A stretch of 49,456 nucleotides of DNA from Ignavibacteriales bacterium. GTDB lineage: Bacteria > Bacteroidota > Ignavibacteria > UBA10030. The position numbers were made by a program, and so were the translations under genes. The number at the start of each line of letters is the position of its first letter. Within the stretch, counting starts at the first letter, position 1. Under the pieces are notes generated by a model that saw only the letters and a program-made list of their open reading frames with translations, was not told the DNA's origin and made no database searches. Shown in pieces: positions 1 to 8,447 of the stretch. The stretch is from assembly GCA_026390595.1 (NCBI GenBank), contig JAPLFQ010000013.1, positions 1 to 49,456 of the forward strand. Direction: 5' to 3'.

Positions 1-728
1 TCGAGTTCACCTAACCCATGGACCCAACGCTCCTCGCCGTTGTCATGTCGAACTATCTTGTATTCCTTGTCGAAAAGTGAACATTTCGCAATTACTTCCC
101 TGGCAAAATACTCCAGCATCATGTCACGACAATCCGGATGAATGAGTGAACCCCATCCTTCAACTGAACGAACATAATTTTCATCAATGCCGAAGATCCC
201 GTCCAGCACTACCGAACTTGTCCAGGTTCCCTTCGGAATTTCAAGGACATAGGTCCCCAGGCCCGCGATCACCTGAGATTCCATAAGCAGGTGTTGGCTG
301 TCCCGCAGATCGACAGCTTGCCGTTCAAGCTCTTCGCGCAAACGACCTATTTCAATATGGGTATGGACGCGTGCCAGAACTTCTTCTGCGTGGAACGGCT
401 TGGTGATGTAGTCGACGCCACCCGCCTTGAAACCCTGGAGTTTGTCCTTGGTTTCGTCCATCACACTCAGGAACACTATGGGCAAATCACTGGTCGCTGA
501 ATCCGCCTTCAACCGGGCACACACTTCATAACCGCTCAGATCCGGAAGCTTGATGTCGAGCAATAGCAGGTCCGGCTTCGCGGCCTGAATGGACGCCAGT
601 GCTTCCAGTCCGGACTTCGCGGCACGAACAGAGTAGCCACGCTCAGTTAACATGTGTGAAAGGAGGCGCAGATTGTCGAGCGTGTCATCGACAATCAGGA
701 TGCTTCCACCAGGCGTGTTATGTCTCAT
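1..728 (-). CDS. response regulator with PAS domain, 3' end outside window
   Basis: The gene runs off the left edge, so only the first 242 codons are seen. The N-terminal receiver domain (about residues 8-122) has the acidic pair in ILIVDD, the phosphoacceptor aspartate in LLLLDIKLPD and the conserved lysine in ITKPFH. A short helix follows, then the start of a PAS fold (from about residue 150, FGIDENYV...HPDCRDMM). Many such REC-PAS proteins continue into a kinase, but the output domain is not visible here. The start is the ATG at 726-728, with GGGAG 9 bases upstream. Its receiver is a close duplicate of the one in the gene at 972-1694, so the two are a tandem duplication separated by a repeat block. 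The membrane-free N-terminus suggests a cytoplasmic protein. Confidence 0.85.
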   Translation of the reverse strand, partial: MRHNTPGGSILIVDDTLDNLRLLSHMLTERGYSVRAAKSGLEALASIQAAKPDLLLLDIKLPDLSGYEVCARLKADSATSDLPIVFLSVMDETKDKLQGFKAGGVDYITKPFHAEEVLARVHTHIEIGRLREELERQAVDLRDSQHLLMESQVIAGLGTYVLEIPKGTWTSSVVLDGIFGIDENYVRSVEGWGSLIHPDCRDMMLEYFAREVIAKCSLFDKEYKIVRHDNGEERWVHGLGEL

Positions 729-854
729 GGCATTTCTCCCGAATGTGGCTTACCGCAGTGCACACTTCAGATAATTTCGTGGTCAATCGAATTGCGACCA
801 CGTGGGTAACAATCACCTTCCCGAGCTCGATTAAGTGACCGGCACACCGCGCCG

Positions 855-965
855 TGTAAGAAGTCCGATTCGATGTAGAAGTCCGTCTTGGTGTAGAAGC
901 CCGTCTTCTGACTATGGTTTCTCTCTGTGAAAAGACGGACTTCTTACTTTGGTAACGGACTTCTG
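855..965. repeat. intergenic palindromic repeat block 1 (AGAAGTCCG family)
   Basis: Three direct copies of a unit like GTAGAAGTCCGTCTT (starting near 857, 875 and 893) are followed by two inverted copies, AAGACGGACTTCTTAC (932-947) and AACGGACTTCT (954-964). The direct and inverted units can pair into a long hairpin. The block fills most of the gap between the two duplicated response regulators, and the same words recur at 3510-3595, 5858-5945 and 10058-10164. No ORF worth calling is present in 729-971. Confidence 0.85.
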
Positions 966-971
966 CCATGG

Positions 972-1694
972 TTAAAGAGCACCCCCCGGCGAAGTCTTCT
1001 GAGCAATCCCTGGGAAGTACAGCTCCGCGCAGTCCGGGCAGATCCCATGCGTCAACTTCGCGTCGGTGTGTTCTACCAGGTATTTCTCAAGTTGATTCCA
1101 GAAGCCCTTATCGTCGCGAATTTTCTTGCAGGAAGAACAAATCGGAACCAATCCATCCAGAGTCCTGATATTTTCCAGTGCTGATTGCAGTTCCTCTATC
1201 AGCTTTTCGCGCTCTTGTTCCACCCGCCGGCGCTCGGCGATTTCAATGGTAAGCCGTTCGTTGGACAATTCCAGGTCTTCAGTGTGTCGCTTCAGCTCAG
1301 TGCGCAAATGGCTTAGATTAACTTGCGTTTGGACGCGCGCCAGGACTTCTTGCTCGTGGAACGGCTTAGTGACATAATCGATGCCTCCGACCTCGAATCC
1401 ATGGAGTTTGTCCTTGATTTCGTCCAATGAGCTGAGAAACATAATGGGCACATCACGCGTCGCCACATCCGCTTTTAGCAGGGTACAAACTTCATATCCG
1501 CTCAGATCCGGAAGCTTGATGTCGAGCAAAACCATGTCTGGCTTTGCGGCCTGAATGGACGCGAGCGCTTCCCGTCCGGATTTGGCTGCGCGGACAGAAT
1601 GGCCGCCAGCGGTTAACATTTGTGAGAGCAGGCGCAAATTATCAAGTGTGTCGTCGACAATCAGGATGTTTCCGCCGCGCTTGTCTCTATGCAT
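972..1694 (-). CDS. response regulator with coiled coil and C-terminal cysteine-rich domain
   Basis: This 240-residue protein has a receiver domain at about residues 8-122 (ILIVDD, phosphoacceptor in MVLLDIKLPD, lysine in VTKPFH). A charged coiled coil (about 130-180, rich in E, R and L) follows, then a compact C-terminal module with paired cysteines: ICSSCKKIRDDKG, then a stretch rich in W, Y and H, then GICPDC. The same module ends the PAS protein at 3578-5842. There is no kinase, DNA-binding or cyclase domain, so the cysteine module is the only candidate output; it could bind metal. The start at 1692-1694 overlaps the stop of the upstream hybrid kinase by 8 bases (ATGCATAG), indicating translational coupling and a shared pathway. 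An in-frame upstream extension exists but lies inside the kinase gene and is not needed. Confidence 0.85.
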   Translation of the reverse strand: MHRDKRGGNILIVDDTLDNLRLLSQMLTAGGHSVRAAKSGREALASIQAAKPDMVLLDIKLPDLSGYEVCTLLKADVATRDVPIMFLSSLDEIKDKLHGFEVGGIDYVTKPFHEQEVLARVQTQVNLSHLRTELKRHTEDLELSNERLTIEIAERRRVEQEREKLIEELQSALENIRTLDGLVPICSSCKKIRDDKGFWNQLEKYLVEHTDAKLTHGICPDCAELYFPGIAQKTSPGGAL

Positions 1695-3471
1695 GGATAT
1701 CCCCTTCAGTCGCGGCGCGGCAAAGCGCCGCCCGGATGGTATCGTAATCAAAATTCTTCGCGCATGTGCGTAACCTCGTCGCCGCGGCCGGGTTTTGCAC
1801 GCACAGGCGATCGGCAAGCTCGGTAATCTTTAGAGCATCAGTACTGGTCACCGCCCCGTCCAGTTCCGCCCGCATCTCAGGATCTATGGATCGCAGGTCC
1901 ATTTCGCCATCGGGCGGCAACGCCCCTCCTGCATCCTCCACCAGCTTTTCTTCATACACATACTGAAGCCCAACGTGCTTTGCCATGACCTCAAAAATCT
2001 CGTGTTCCCGGTACGGTTTTCCCACAAAGTCATCACAGCCCGCCGCGATGATATCTTCCCGCTCCTCTCCAAAAACATGAGCAGAAAGCGCAACCACTTT
2101 GGTGCGATTTCCTTTTTCAGTAGATTTGATTCGCCGCGTCGCCTCCAGTCCGTCCATCACCGGCATCCGGATGTCCATCCAAACAAAGTCAGGTTGCCAT
2201 TGTTCAACTACGTCCACGGCCTCGCGACCATTGGAGACTGCACGCACATCAAGACCCACCGATGTAAGCAGCTTGACGAGAAGAGTCCGATTTGCCTCCG
2301 TGTCCTCCGCTACAAGCACGCGTGGAACCTTTTGCCGGGGCTCCAGTCCAATAACCCGTCGCGCAAGGGGCCTTTCCACAAAGTCTCCCCCTTTCCCCTC
2401 AGCAATGGGTATCTCGAAACGGAAGATGCTTCCCTCTCCCACATGGCTTCTGACAGAGATTTCTCCTCCCATCATCCGAATATAATCCTGACTGATTGCC
2501 AGTCCCAATCCCGTGCCGCTTCTGGAGAGCTTGCCGCTTTCGGTTTGGATGAAATACTTGAAAAGCTTGTCTTTTTCACCTTCTGCGATTCCCGGTCCGG
2601 TGTCTTCCACTTCTACACAAAGAATCATCTCCTCAGGACCTTCCTTCCGATGAGAGAGGCGCATCGTGACATAACCGTTTTGTGTGAACTTGACCGCATT
2701 CCCCAGCAGGTTGATCAACACGACGCGAAGTTTTTTTTCATCCGCTACGACGTAGCGAGGCAGTTCATCGATTCCGTAGATTTCGAAGAGCAGCTCTTTA
2801 GAGTCCGTCCGGACTTGAAACATCTTCTTCAGGTCAAGGATCAGGGCATGGAGATCAAAGGCGAAAGGTTCCAGCGTGACACGATTCGACTCGATCTTGG
2901 CGATCTCGAGCACATCGTTGATCAGTTCCAGTAAATGCTCCCCACTGCGATTGATAATCTTCAAGTTGTCCTGATGTTCGCGTAATAGTGAAGCATCTCT
3001 CTGCATGAGTTGTGAGTACCCCAGGATGGCGTTCAGTGGTGTGCGAAGTTCGTGGCTCATGTTTGCGAGAAAAGCGCTCTTGGCATGGTTCGCCGCTTCT
3101 GCTTGTTTTTGTGCCTCGCTCGCCCGCTCATTTGCACGCCGCATGGCTTCGGCAACGGTTGATATCATCGTGCCTGTAAGAACGAAAACGGCCACGCCAA
3201 GCCAATCGGCAGGGTTTTTTACGAACGGTTGTGCCGCAATCACAAACCACAACGTTGTTGCGATGAGACAGCCAAGCAACGTCCCTAGTAATCCCGACCA
3301 GAAGCCTCCGTATATCGCAATGACCATAACGGCGGGATAGAACGTCAACCACGCGAGAGTTGAACCAAGTGAATGGAGTGGCCACACTCGCAACGCGGCA
3401 GCTACCGCGATGATTGCGACAGTGACAATGAGACGCTTGAATGTCAATGGGGTAATACGATTCAAGAACAT
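1687..3471 (-). CDS. membrane hybrid histidine kinase
   Basis: Predicted 594 residues. The first 110 or so residues hold four hydrophobic segments resembling the small membrane sensor region of KdpD-type kinases. A linker rich in A, E and K leads to the dimerisation/phosphoacceptor helix with its histidine in FLANMSHELRTPLNAILG. An ATPase domain follows with DTGPGIAEGE and GTGLGLAIS, then a receiver domain (VLVAEDTEAN, aspartate in FVWMDIRMPVMDG, lysine in VGKPYR). A C-terminal helical tail of about 75 residues resembles a decayed HPt domain but lacks an obvious phosphorylatable histidine motif. The start at 3469-3471 was chosen because the frame upstream only crosses repeat block 2. Its 3' end overlaps the next response regulator, so the two probably form a phosphorelay pair. 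Confidence 0.9.
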   Translation of the reverse strand: MFLNRITPLTFKRLIVTVAIIAVAAALRVWPLHSLGSTLAWLTFYPAVMVIAIYGGFWSGLLGTLLGCLIATTLWFVIAAQPFVKNPADWLGVAVFVLTGTMISTVAEAMRRANERASEAQKQAEAANHAKSAFLANMSHELRTPLNAILGYSQLMQRDASLLREHQDNLKIINRSGEHLLELINDVLEIAKIESNRVTLEPFAFDLHALILDLKKMFQVRTDSKELLFEIYGIDELPRYVVADEKKLRVVLINLLGNAVKFTQNGYVTMRLSHRKEGPEEMILCVEVEDTGPGIAEGEKDKLFKYFIQTESGKLSRSGTGLGLAISQDYIRMMGGEISVRSHVGEGSIFRFEIPIAEGKGGDFVERPLARRVIGLEPRQKVPRVLVAEDTEANRTLLVKLLTSVGLDVRAVSNGREAVDVVEQWQPDFVWMDIRMPVMDGLEATRRIKSTEKGNRTKVVALSAHVFGEEREDIIAAGCDDFVGKPYREHEIFEVMAKHVGLQYVYEEKLVEDAGGALPPDGEMDLRSIDPEMRAELDGAVTSTDALKITELADRLCVQNPAAATRLRTCAKNFDYDTIRAALCRAATEGDIHA

Positions 3472-3509
3472 AGTTGCTTTCTCATCTTCACGTGGGTGCC
3501 CGGCGCCAT

Positions 3510-3595
3510 GTGAGAAGTCCGTCGCCGTGTAGAAGTCGGACTTCTCAAGCAGGTTCTCGATGTAGAAGTCCGACTTCTCACCTGGACGGACTTCC
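3510..3595. repeat. intergenic palindromic repeat block 2 (AGAAGTCCG family)
   Basis: The block contains two perfect 7-bp-arm palindromes, AGAAGTCGGACTTCT (3531-3545) and AGAAGTCCGACTTCT (3564-3578), plus a direct GAAGTCCGTC (3513-3522) and an inverted GGACGGACTT (3584-3593). It is nearly identical over about 85 bases to block 3 at 5858-5945. The TGA stop of the upstream gene (3578-3580) lies inside the second palindrome. Confidence 0.9.
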
Positions 3596-5842
3596 CCCCG
3601 GCGAAGTCTTCGCAGCAAGCCCCGGGAAGTACAGCTCGGCACACTCCGGGCAGAGTCCATGCGTCAACTTCGCGTCCGTGTGGTCCACAATATATTTTTC
3701 CAGTTGGTTCCAGTAACCCTTGTCGTCGCGTATTTTTTTGCAGTGAGCGCAAATAGGGACCAAGCCATCCAAAGTCCTCACATTCTCGAGAGTGGTTTTC
3801 AATTCTTTGATGATCGATTCCCGCTCCTGCTCGGCCCGCTTGTGGGCGGTGATGTCGCGTGCAACTCCTACTGTCGCGATCACCTTTCCAGACTCATCTT
3901 TCACGACCGATGTCCAGAGCTCTATTGGAAAGTCAGTCCCATCTTTCCGGCGGTTGAAGATTTCACCATACCATCCCCCGGCAAGCGTTTCTTTCAGGAT
4001 TTTGCTCCCGATCTCCGGAGAAGTCTTCCCCGAACGGACAATTACAACCGGATGGCCAACCAACTCTTCACGAGTATATCCATACGTGTGCAAGAAGGCA
4101 TCGTTCACGAAGATGATATTGTCATCAAGATCTGTAACGGACACGCAGTCTTTCGTCGAGGAGAGGGTCTGCGCCAGCAATCTGATCTCGCGTTCCGCTT
4201 TCTTGCGTCCGCTGACGTCACGGATGATACCCGTGAACATCACAGAATCATCAACCTTCACCATCGCCAGGGAGAGTTCGATCGGGAATTCACTCCTGTC
4301 GCTCCTCAATCCGACTAACTCCACAGTTTTCCCAATGACCCTCGGCTTACCCGTTTCCAGCAGCCGATGCATTCCAATCCGGTGAGCGTCCCGATAACCT
4401 TCTGGAATGATCAGATTCAGTTGCATACCCAACGCCACATCGGACGAATAGCCAAAGATTCGCTCGGCCGCTTCGTTCCAGGAAAGGATGGCCCCTTCTT
4501 CTCCGACGGTCACGATGGCGTCTGTCGCTGTCCGCACGACGGCGCGCCATCGTTCTTCACTCCTTCGCATTTGCTCTTGAGCGAGCTTCAACTCCGTGAC
4601 ATCCTGGAGCGTGGTGCGAATTCCGGTGATGCGCCCGTCGGCATCCCGCAGAATCGTATCTTCGCTCACGACATCAATCGTCGTCATGTCTTTTCGACGG
4701 TAGACGCGCTCGACGCCTTTCGCCGGCGGTTTGGTGCCGGCCAATTTAGCAAGGACCGACTGCCTTGAGGCCTCCTGGTCGTCGAGAAATTCCCACACGA
4801 AGTGTCCCAGCATTTCTTCGAGGCGATAGCCGAGCGACCGGAGTTCGGTTTGGTTGACCCGAGAAATACGCCCTTCCAGGTCCAGTTCGTGATATGCTAC
4901 CGGGGCATCGTCGAACAGCTCCTTGAAGTATTTCTCGCTTTCGATCTGTTCCTTCTCCATGCGCTTGCGTTTCGCATCGAGTTTGTTGAGCGATCGGGCG
5001 GTTCTCCACGTCAGAACCAACGCAATGGCGATGTATGCAGCCGCTGCAATGACATCGCCAAACTGATTGCCATAGAGACCGTTCCTTTCACCCTCCGTAG
5101 TGATCCAGCCAATAAGGATCGGTATGCCCACTGCAGCAGGCAACAGGCGGCGGGCCATGAAACCACCGAACCCGTCGACAATAATTTCGCCGATGATTCC
5201 ATCGTCGGGATTGAGCGATAATACTCCGATAGAGAGAAGAATGAATGTCATCGCACCATGAGCAGCCATCCGCGTGTGCACGGCGTAGCCCAGGAATTCC
5301 GGCAAATTGGGGATGTAGCCGAGCAGACCAATCAACCCCAGAACGCCCACAATCGTCGCCAGGATCTGACTGAACACAATGCCGCGGCGACTTCTCGCTT
5401 CAAGCACAAAAAAAGCAATGCCAACGCAAACAAAGCTCACGGCAGCGCTGAAAGGCATTCGCCCCCCATGCAATGCACCAGCCGCTCCTGGTAAATCCTT
5501 AAACAGAAGTTGGTCTATTCCGGCATTCCAGCCAAACGTATACTCTATTGATGTGAGTAGCCCGATCAGGATGACGAACAACGCGAGAGCCTGTGAAACG
5601 CGTCTCAGCTTCATGCTTTGCGCTGACGAGTGTAGAAGCAACATGCATGTTCCAGCGAGCATAAATGCAAGCGCCGCGTTCGCTTTCATGGAAACCATGC
5701 TTGGGTGCAGGCTCTTCAAGAGTGGAATCTCAAACATCCAGCCGACAAGAACGATTGAACCGACGACAACCGCGGCGCCACCCGAGATACGCGGAAACGC
5801 GTTGATCCACATGTTGAGGGAATTGTTCGCTTGTTGGTTCAT
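3578..5842 (-). CDS. multi-TM PAS-domain sensor without kinase, cysteine-rich C-terminus
   Basis: The 754-residue protein opens with about eight hydrophobic helices (residues 15-290), a membrane sensor module. A short coiled coil and three PAS domains follow (about 310-430, 440-560 and 565-690), each closing with a DVTEL/DVSGRK/DITAHKRAE-type linker. The protein ends with the module ICAHCKKIRDDKG...GLCPEC that is also found in the response regulator at 972-1694. No histidine kinase, GGDEF, EAL or methyl-accepting domain is visible. The protein therefore probably senses a membrane or redox cue and signals through the cysteine module or by contact with the neighbouring kinase. The start is the ATG at 5840-5842; the last few codons lie in repeat block 2. 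The upstream gap holds repeat block 3. Confidence 0.88.
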   Translation of the reverse strand: MNQQANNSLNMWINAFPRISGGAAVVVGSIVLVGWMFEIPLLKSLHPSMVSMKANAALAFMLAGTCMLLLHSSAQSMKLRRVSQALALFVILIGLLTSIEYTFGWNAGIDQLLFKDLPGAAGALHGGRMPFSAAVSFVCVGIAFFVLEARSRRGIVFSQILATIVGVLGLIGLLGYIPNLPEFLGYAVHTRMAAHGAMTFILLSIGVLSLNPDDGIIGEIIVDGFGGFMARRLLPAAVGIPILIGWITTEGERNGLYGNQFGDVIAAAAYIAIALVLTWRTARSLNKLDAKRKRMEKEQIESEKYFKELFDDAPVAYHELDLEGRISRVNQTELRSLGYRLEEMLGHFVWEFLDDQEASRQSVLAKLAGTKPPAKGVERVYRRKDMTTIDVVSEDTILRDADGRITGIRTTLQDVTELKLAQEQMRRSEERWRAVVRTATDAIVTVGEEGAILSWNEAAERIFGYSSDVALGMQLNLIIPEGYRDAHRIGMHRLLETGKPRVIGKTVELVGLRSDRSEFPIELSLAMVKVDDSVMFTGIIRDVSGRKKAEREIRLLAQTLSSTKDCVSVTDLDDNIIFVNDAFLHTYGYTREELVGHPVVIVRSGKTSPEIGSKILKETLAGGWYGEIFNRRKDGTDFPIELWTSVVKDESGKVIATVGVARDITAHKRAEQERESIIKELKTTLENVRTLDGLVPICAHCKKIRDDKGYWNQLEKYIVDHTDAKLTHGLCPECAELYFPGLAAKTSPGGSPSR

Positions 5843-5857
5843 TATCTATCCATCCAA

Positions 5858-5945
5858 GTAAGAAGTCCGTCGCCTTGTAGAAGTCGGACTTCTCAGGCAG
5901 GTTCTCGACGTAGAAGTCCGACTTCTCACCTGGACGGACTTCTAC
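5858..5945. repeat. intergenic palindromic repeat block 3 (AGAAGTCCG family)
   Basis: Near-identical copy of block 2, with the palindromes AGAAGTCGGACTTCT (5879-5893) and AGAAGTCCGACTTCT (5912-5926), flanked by GAAGTCCGTCG (5862-5872) and GGACGGACTTCT (5932-5943). It lies between the pilB-like stop and the start of the PAS sensor. Confidence 0.9.
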
Positions 5946-5952
5946 CTTCTTC

Positions 5953-7653
5953 TTAAATCGTCTTCTTTGAAATCCGCCGCACCTCATCGAGTGTAGTGAT
6001 TCCCGCCAGGGCTTTTTGTACACCGTCGAAGTACATGTCACGGAAGCCGTTCGCGGCGGCAAGAGCCCGAAGTTTGCTCGTCGTTACCTGTCCATAAATC
6101 ATGTCGCGCATCTCCTCCGTTATCACAAAGACCTCATGGATGGCGACCCTCCCTTTGTATCCGCCTCCTCCACAGTAGGTGCAGCCGCGCCCGCGGAAAA
6201 ACGGTGTCCCCCGTGGAAGGAGAGCCAAACCGAGTTCATCGAGCGTATTGGCATCGGGAACATACTCTTCTTTGCAGCGCGCACAAATCTTGCGGACCAA
6301 TCGTTGCCCAAGGATCCCGATCACTGACGCACTGACCCAGAACGACTCGATCCCGAGATTGATCATACGTGAAATCGCTCCCACAGCGTCGTTGGTATGA
6401 AGTGTGCTCAAAACAAGATGCCCGGTCAACGCTGCTTCCGTTGCAATGGTCCCCGTTTCCGTATCCCGGATTTCCCCGAGAAGAATGACATTCGGATCCT
6501 GGCGAAGGATGGCGCGCAGTATCGAGGCAAACGTAAGTCCGCGGTCCGCGTTCACCTGGACCTGATTGACAAGTTCGAGCATGTACTCCACGGGATTTTC
6601 AACTGTCGTAATATTGCGATCCATGCTTCTGATCTCATTCAAGCCGGCGTAGAGCGTCGTGGTTTTTCCGCTGCCTGTCGGACCGGTAACCAGCACGATT
6701 CCGTTCGGCAGCCTGAGCAGCGAACGGAACAATGAGAGGTTCGCATCCGAGAAACCGAGATTGTCCAGATTGGCCATCATCGCGGTGGTGCTGAGGAGCC
6801 GCAACACCATCTTGTTCCCGAACAACAGAGGAAGTGAGCTGACCCGAACATCGATCTCGCGATCAGCGAATTTGAGAGACATTCTGCCATCCTGCGGAAT
6901 CAATTGCTCGAACATGTCCATTCCGGATTTCGCTTTCAGAATAGAAAGGATCCCCGGGTGATACGACATCGGCAGAGACACGATGCGCCGAAGATAACCA
7001 TCAACGCGGAACCGGATCAGGAGTTCGTGCTTCCCCGGCTCTATATGGATATCGCTGGCGCCCATCTTTGCCGCCCGGAGCAGGAGCTCCTCTGCAAGCC
7101 GGGCCATGGTTTCTTCCGCTTTCCCATCATCAGAGAATCCTTTGATTTTCCCCTCTCCCACCCGAATATCGAATTTGTCCAGATCAAACAACGATCCGAC
7201 CCTTTGTACTTTGTCAAGGGCACCCGAATACTTGCTCAGGGCAGACTCGAAATCAGAGACAGTCGAGATGACCGGGAGCACCCTGTAACCGCTGATTTTC
7301 TGCAACAGCACGCGGATTTGAGGAGTTGGTGGATCGACGAATGCAACGGTCAGTTCCAATCCCATCTGGAAAATCGGAAGCACCCGATAACCGACGATTT
7401 CTTCTTCCGCGAAGATGCCGGTGGGCGCCGTTGCCATTTCGCGGGCAACATGCATCTGCGGAAGGTTGAACGACTTCGCGATAGTCCCGGCGACATCGGT
7501 TTCGGCCACATTCAGGATTTTGACGAGGCTTTTTGCGATTCCCTCGCGCCCGACGGCGTCGTCGAATTGCGACCGCTTCCCCTTCAGCACCTCTCCGTCG
7601 ATTCTCCCTTCCTTGAGCAGGACGTCAATCAATTGCTGATATTCAGTGGTCAT
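5953..7653 (-). CDS. pilB: type IV pilus/type II secretion assembly ATPase (PilB/GspE family)
   Basis: 566 residues, the usual length for PilB/GspE. The N-terminal MshEN-like region (1-150) precedes the ATPase core. Walker A is GPTGSGKTTT (about residue 326), the Asp box lies near ENPVEYM, Walker B is VILLGEIRD and the His box is HLVLSTLHTND. Two CxxC pairs (CARC and CTYC, about residues 460-500) form the zinc-binding site typical of assembly rather than retraction ATPases. It hydrolyses ATP in the cytoplasm to drive pilin polymerisation. The start overlaps the stop of the zinc-ribbon gene by 4 bases (ATGA), so it is translated from the same message as that gene and the CheY. PilC, PilT and the secretin are not in this window. 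It could equally serve a secretion system. Confidence 0.92.
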   Translation of the reverse strand: MTTEYQQLIDVLLKEGRIDGEVLKGKRSQFDDAVGREGIAKSLVKILNVAETDVAGTIAKSFNLPQMHVAREMATAPTGIFAEEEIVGYRVLPIFQMGLELTVAFVDPPTPQIRVLLQKISGYRVLPVISTVSDFESALSKYSGALDKVQRVGSLFDLDKFDIRVGEGKIKGFSDDGKAEETMARLAEELLLRAAKMGASDIHIEPGKHELLIRFRVDGYLRRIVSLPMSYHPGILSILKAKSGMDMFEQLIPQDGRMSLKFADREIDVRVSSLPLLFGNKMVLRLLSTTAMMANLDNLGFSDANLSLFRSLLRLPNGIVLVTGPTGSGKTTTLYAGLNEIRSMDRNITTVENPVEYMLELVNQVQVNADRGLTFASILRAILRQDPNVILLGEIRDTETGTIATEAALTGHLVLSTLHTNDAVGAISRMINLGIESFWVSASVIGILGQRLVRKICARCKEEYVPDANTLDELGLALLPRGTPFFRGRGCTYCGGGGYKGRVAIHEVFVITEEMRDMIYGQVTTSKLRALAAANGFRDMYFDGVQKALAGITTLDEVRRISKKTI

Positions 7654-7988
7654 TTCGTCCTCCCGAACAGTTTGTCAATGTCGTCCTGACGGAGGCTTTC
7701 AAGGGAATCCTCTTCCTTCTTGAGCTTCGTCCGCAGGGAGAGAAGCTCTTTAATATCGCGGGCCGTGTACTGCCCTGGTCTGTCCGGCTGCGGCATTTCT
7801 AATGGGTCAGAAGGTGAAGACATCTCTTTGGGCATTTCCAGTAGCTTGAATCCGCACATGCCACAGTACGTATCGCCGAACGGGTTCACGATCTTGCAGC
7901 GATCACACATCACTCCGATCGCAATACCGCAGTCACGGCAGAACTTGCGGCCATCTTCGTTGTCAGCATCACAGTGTGTGCATTTCAT
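7650..7988 (-). CDS. double zinc-ribbon protein with C-terminal FliM-like CheY-binding motif
   Basis: 112 residues. The first 50 hold four CxxC knuckles (CTHC, CRDC, CDRC, CGMC), two tandem zinc ribbons. A proline-rich linker and a helical segment follow. The C-terminus reads LRQDDIDKLFG, which matches the L-x-Q-[DE]-[DE]-I-D-x-L-[LF] pattern by which the N-terminus of flagellar FliM binds phosphorylated CheY. The gene overlaps the CheY gene (start side) and the PilB gene (stop side) by 4 bases each, so it lies physically between regulator and motor. Inference: an adaptor linking the CheY-like protein to the pilus ATPase. The zinc ribbons and context are seen directly; the binding role is predicted from motif similarity only. 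Confidence 0.8.
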   Translation of the reverse strand: MKCTHCDADNEDGRKFCRDCGIAIGVMCDRCKIVNPFGDTYCGMCGFKLLEMPKEMSSPSDPLEMPQPDRPGQYTARDIKELLSLRTKLKKEEDSLESLRQDDIDKLFGRTK

Positions 7989-8383
7989 GAGGCACTCCCC
8001 GGTCTGCTCGCAAGAATCTCGATGGCTTGATTTATCACCTCCTCGAACCTCTCCCTGTCAAAAGGCTTGAGAATGTAGAAGTCTGCCCCCGCATTTTTAA
8101 ATGCCATCACCTTCGACTTGTCCGACAGGGACGAACAGATAACAACAACCGTGTTCGGACTCTCCTTCTTGATTTCCGGCAGCGCCTTTATCCCGTCCAG
8201 TTCGGGCATAATGCCGTCGAGGATAACAATGTCAGGCTTCGTCGATCTGGCTTTGTCCAGGCCGGCCCTCCCGTCTTCTGCAGTGTCGATAGTCTCAAAC
8301 CCGAGGTTCTTGAAGTACCGTGTGAGTATTATCCGGACTTCGCCGGAGTCATCAATGATCAGTGCCGAATATGTCTTGGCCAT
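7985..8383 (-). CDS. CheY-like single-domain response regulator
   Basis: 132 residues, a lone receiver domain with the acidic pair in LIIDDS, phosphoacceptor aspartate in VILDGIMPELDG, the serine/threonine switch in VICSS and lysine in ILKPFD. There is no output domain, so signalling must be by protein contact. The start at 8381-8383 was chosen because GGAAGGATC lies about 8 bases upstream and the longer frame adds a basic tail absent from the family. Its stop overlaps the zinc-ribbon start by 4 bases. Given the FliM-like motif in that protein and PilB beyond it, this CheY probably controls the pilus/secretion motor. Confidence 0.9.
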   Translation of the reverse strand: MAKTYSALIIDDSGEVRIILTRYFKNLGFETIDTAEDGRAGLDKARSTKPDIVILDGIMPELDGIKALPEIKKESPNTVVVICSSLSDKSKVMAFKNAGADFYILKPFDRERFEEVINQAIEILASRPGSAS

Positions 8384-8447
8384 GAAGGCGATCCTTCCTT
8401 TGTGATGACGCCTACTGTTCAACCCTCTGTCTCAACATTTTCTCATA

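Noticed and set aside
1975-2934. 319-residue plus-strand ORF
   Set aside because: Antisense to the hybrid kinase; no domain and no ribosome-binding site.
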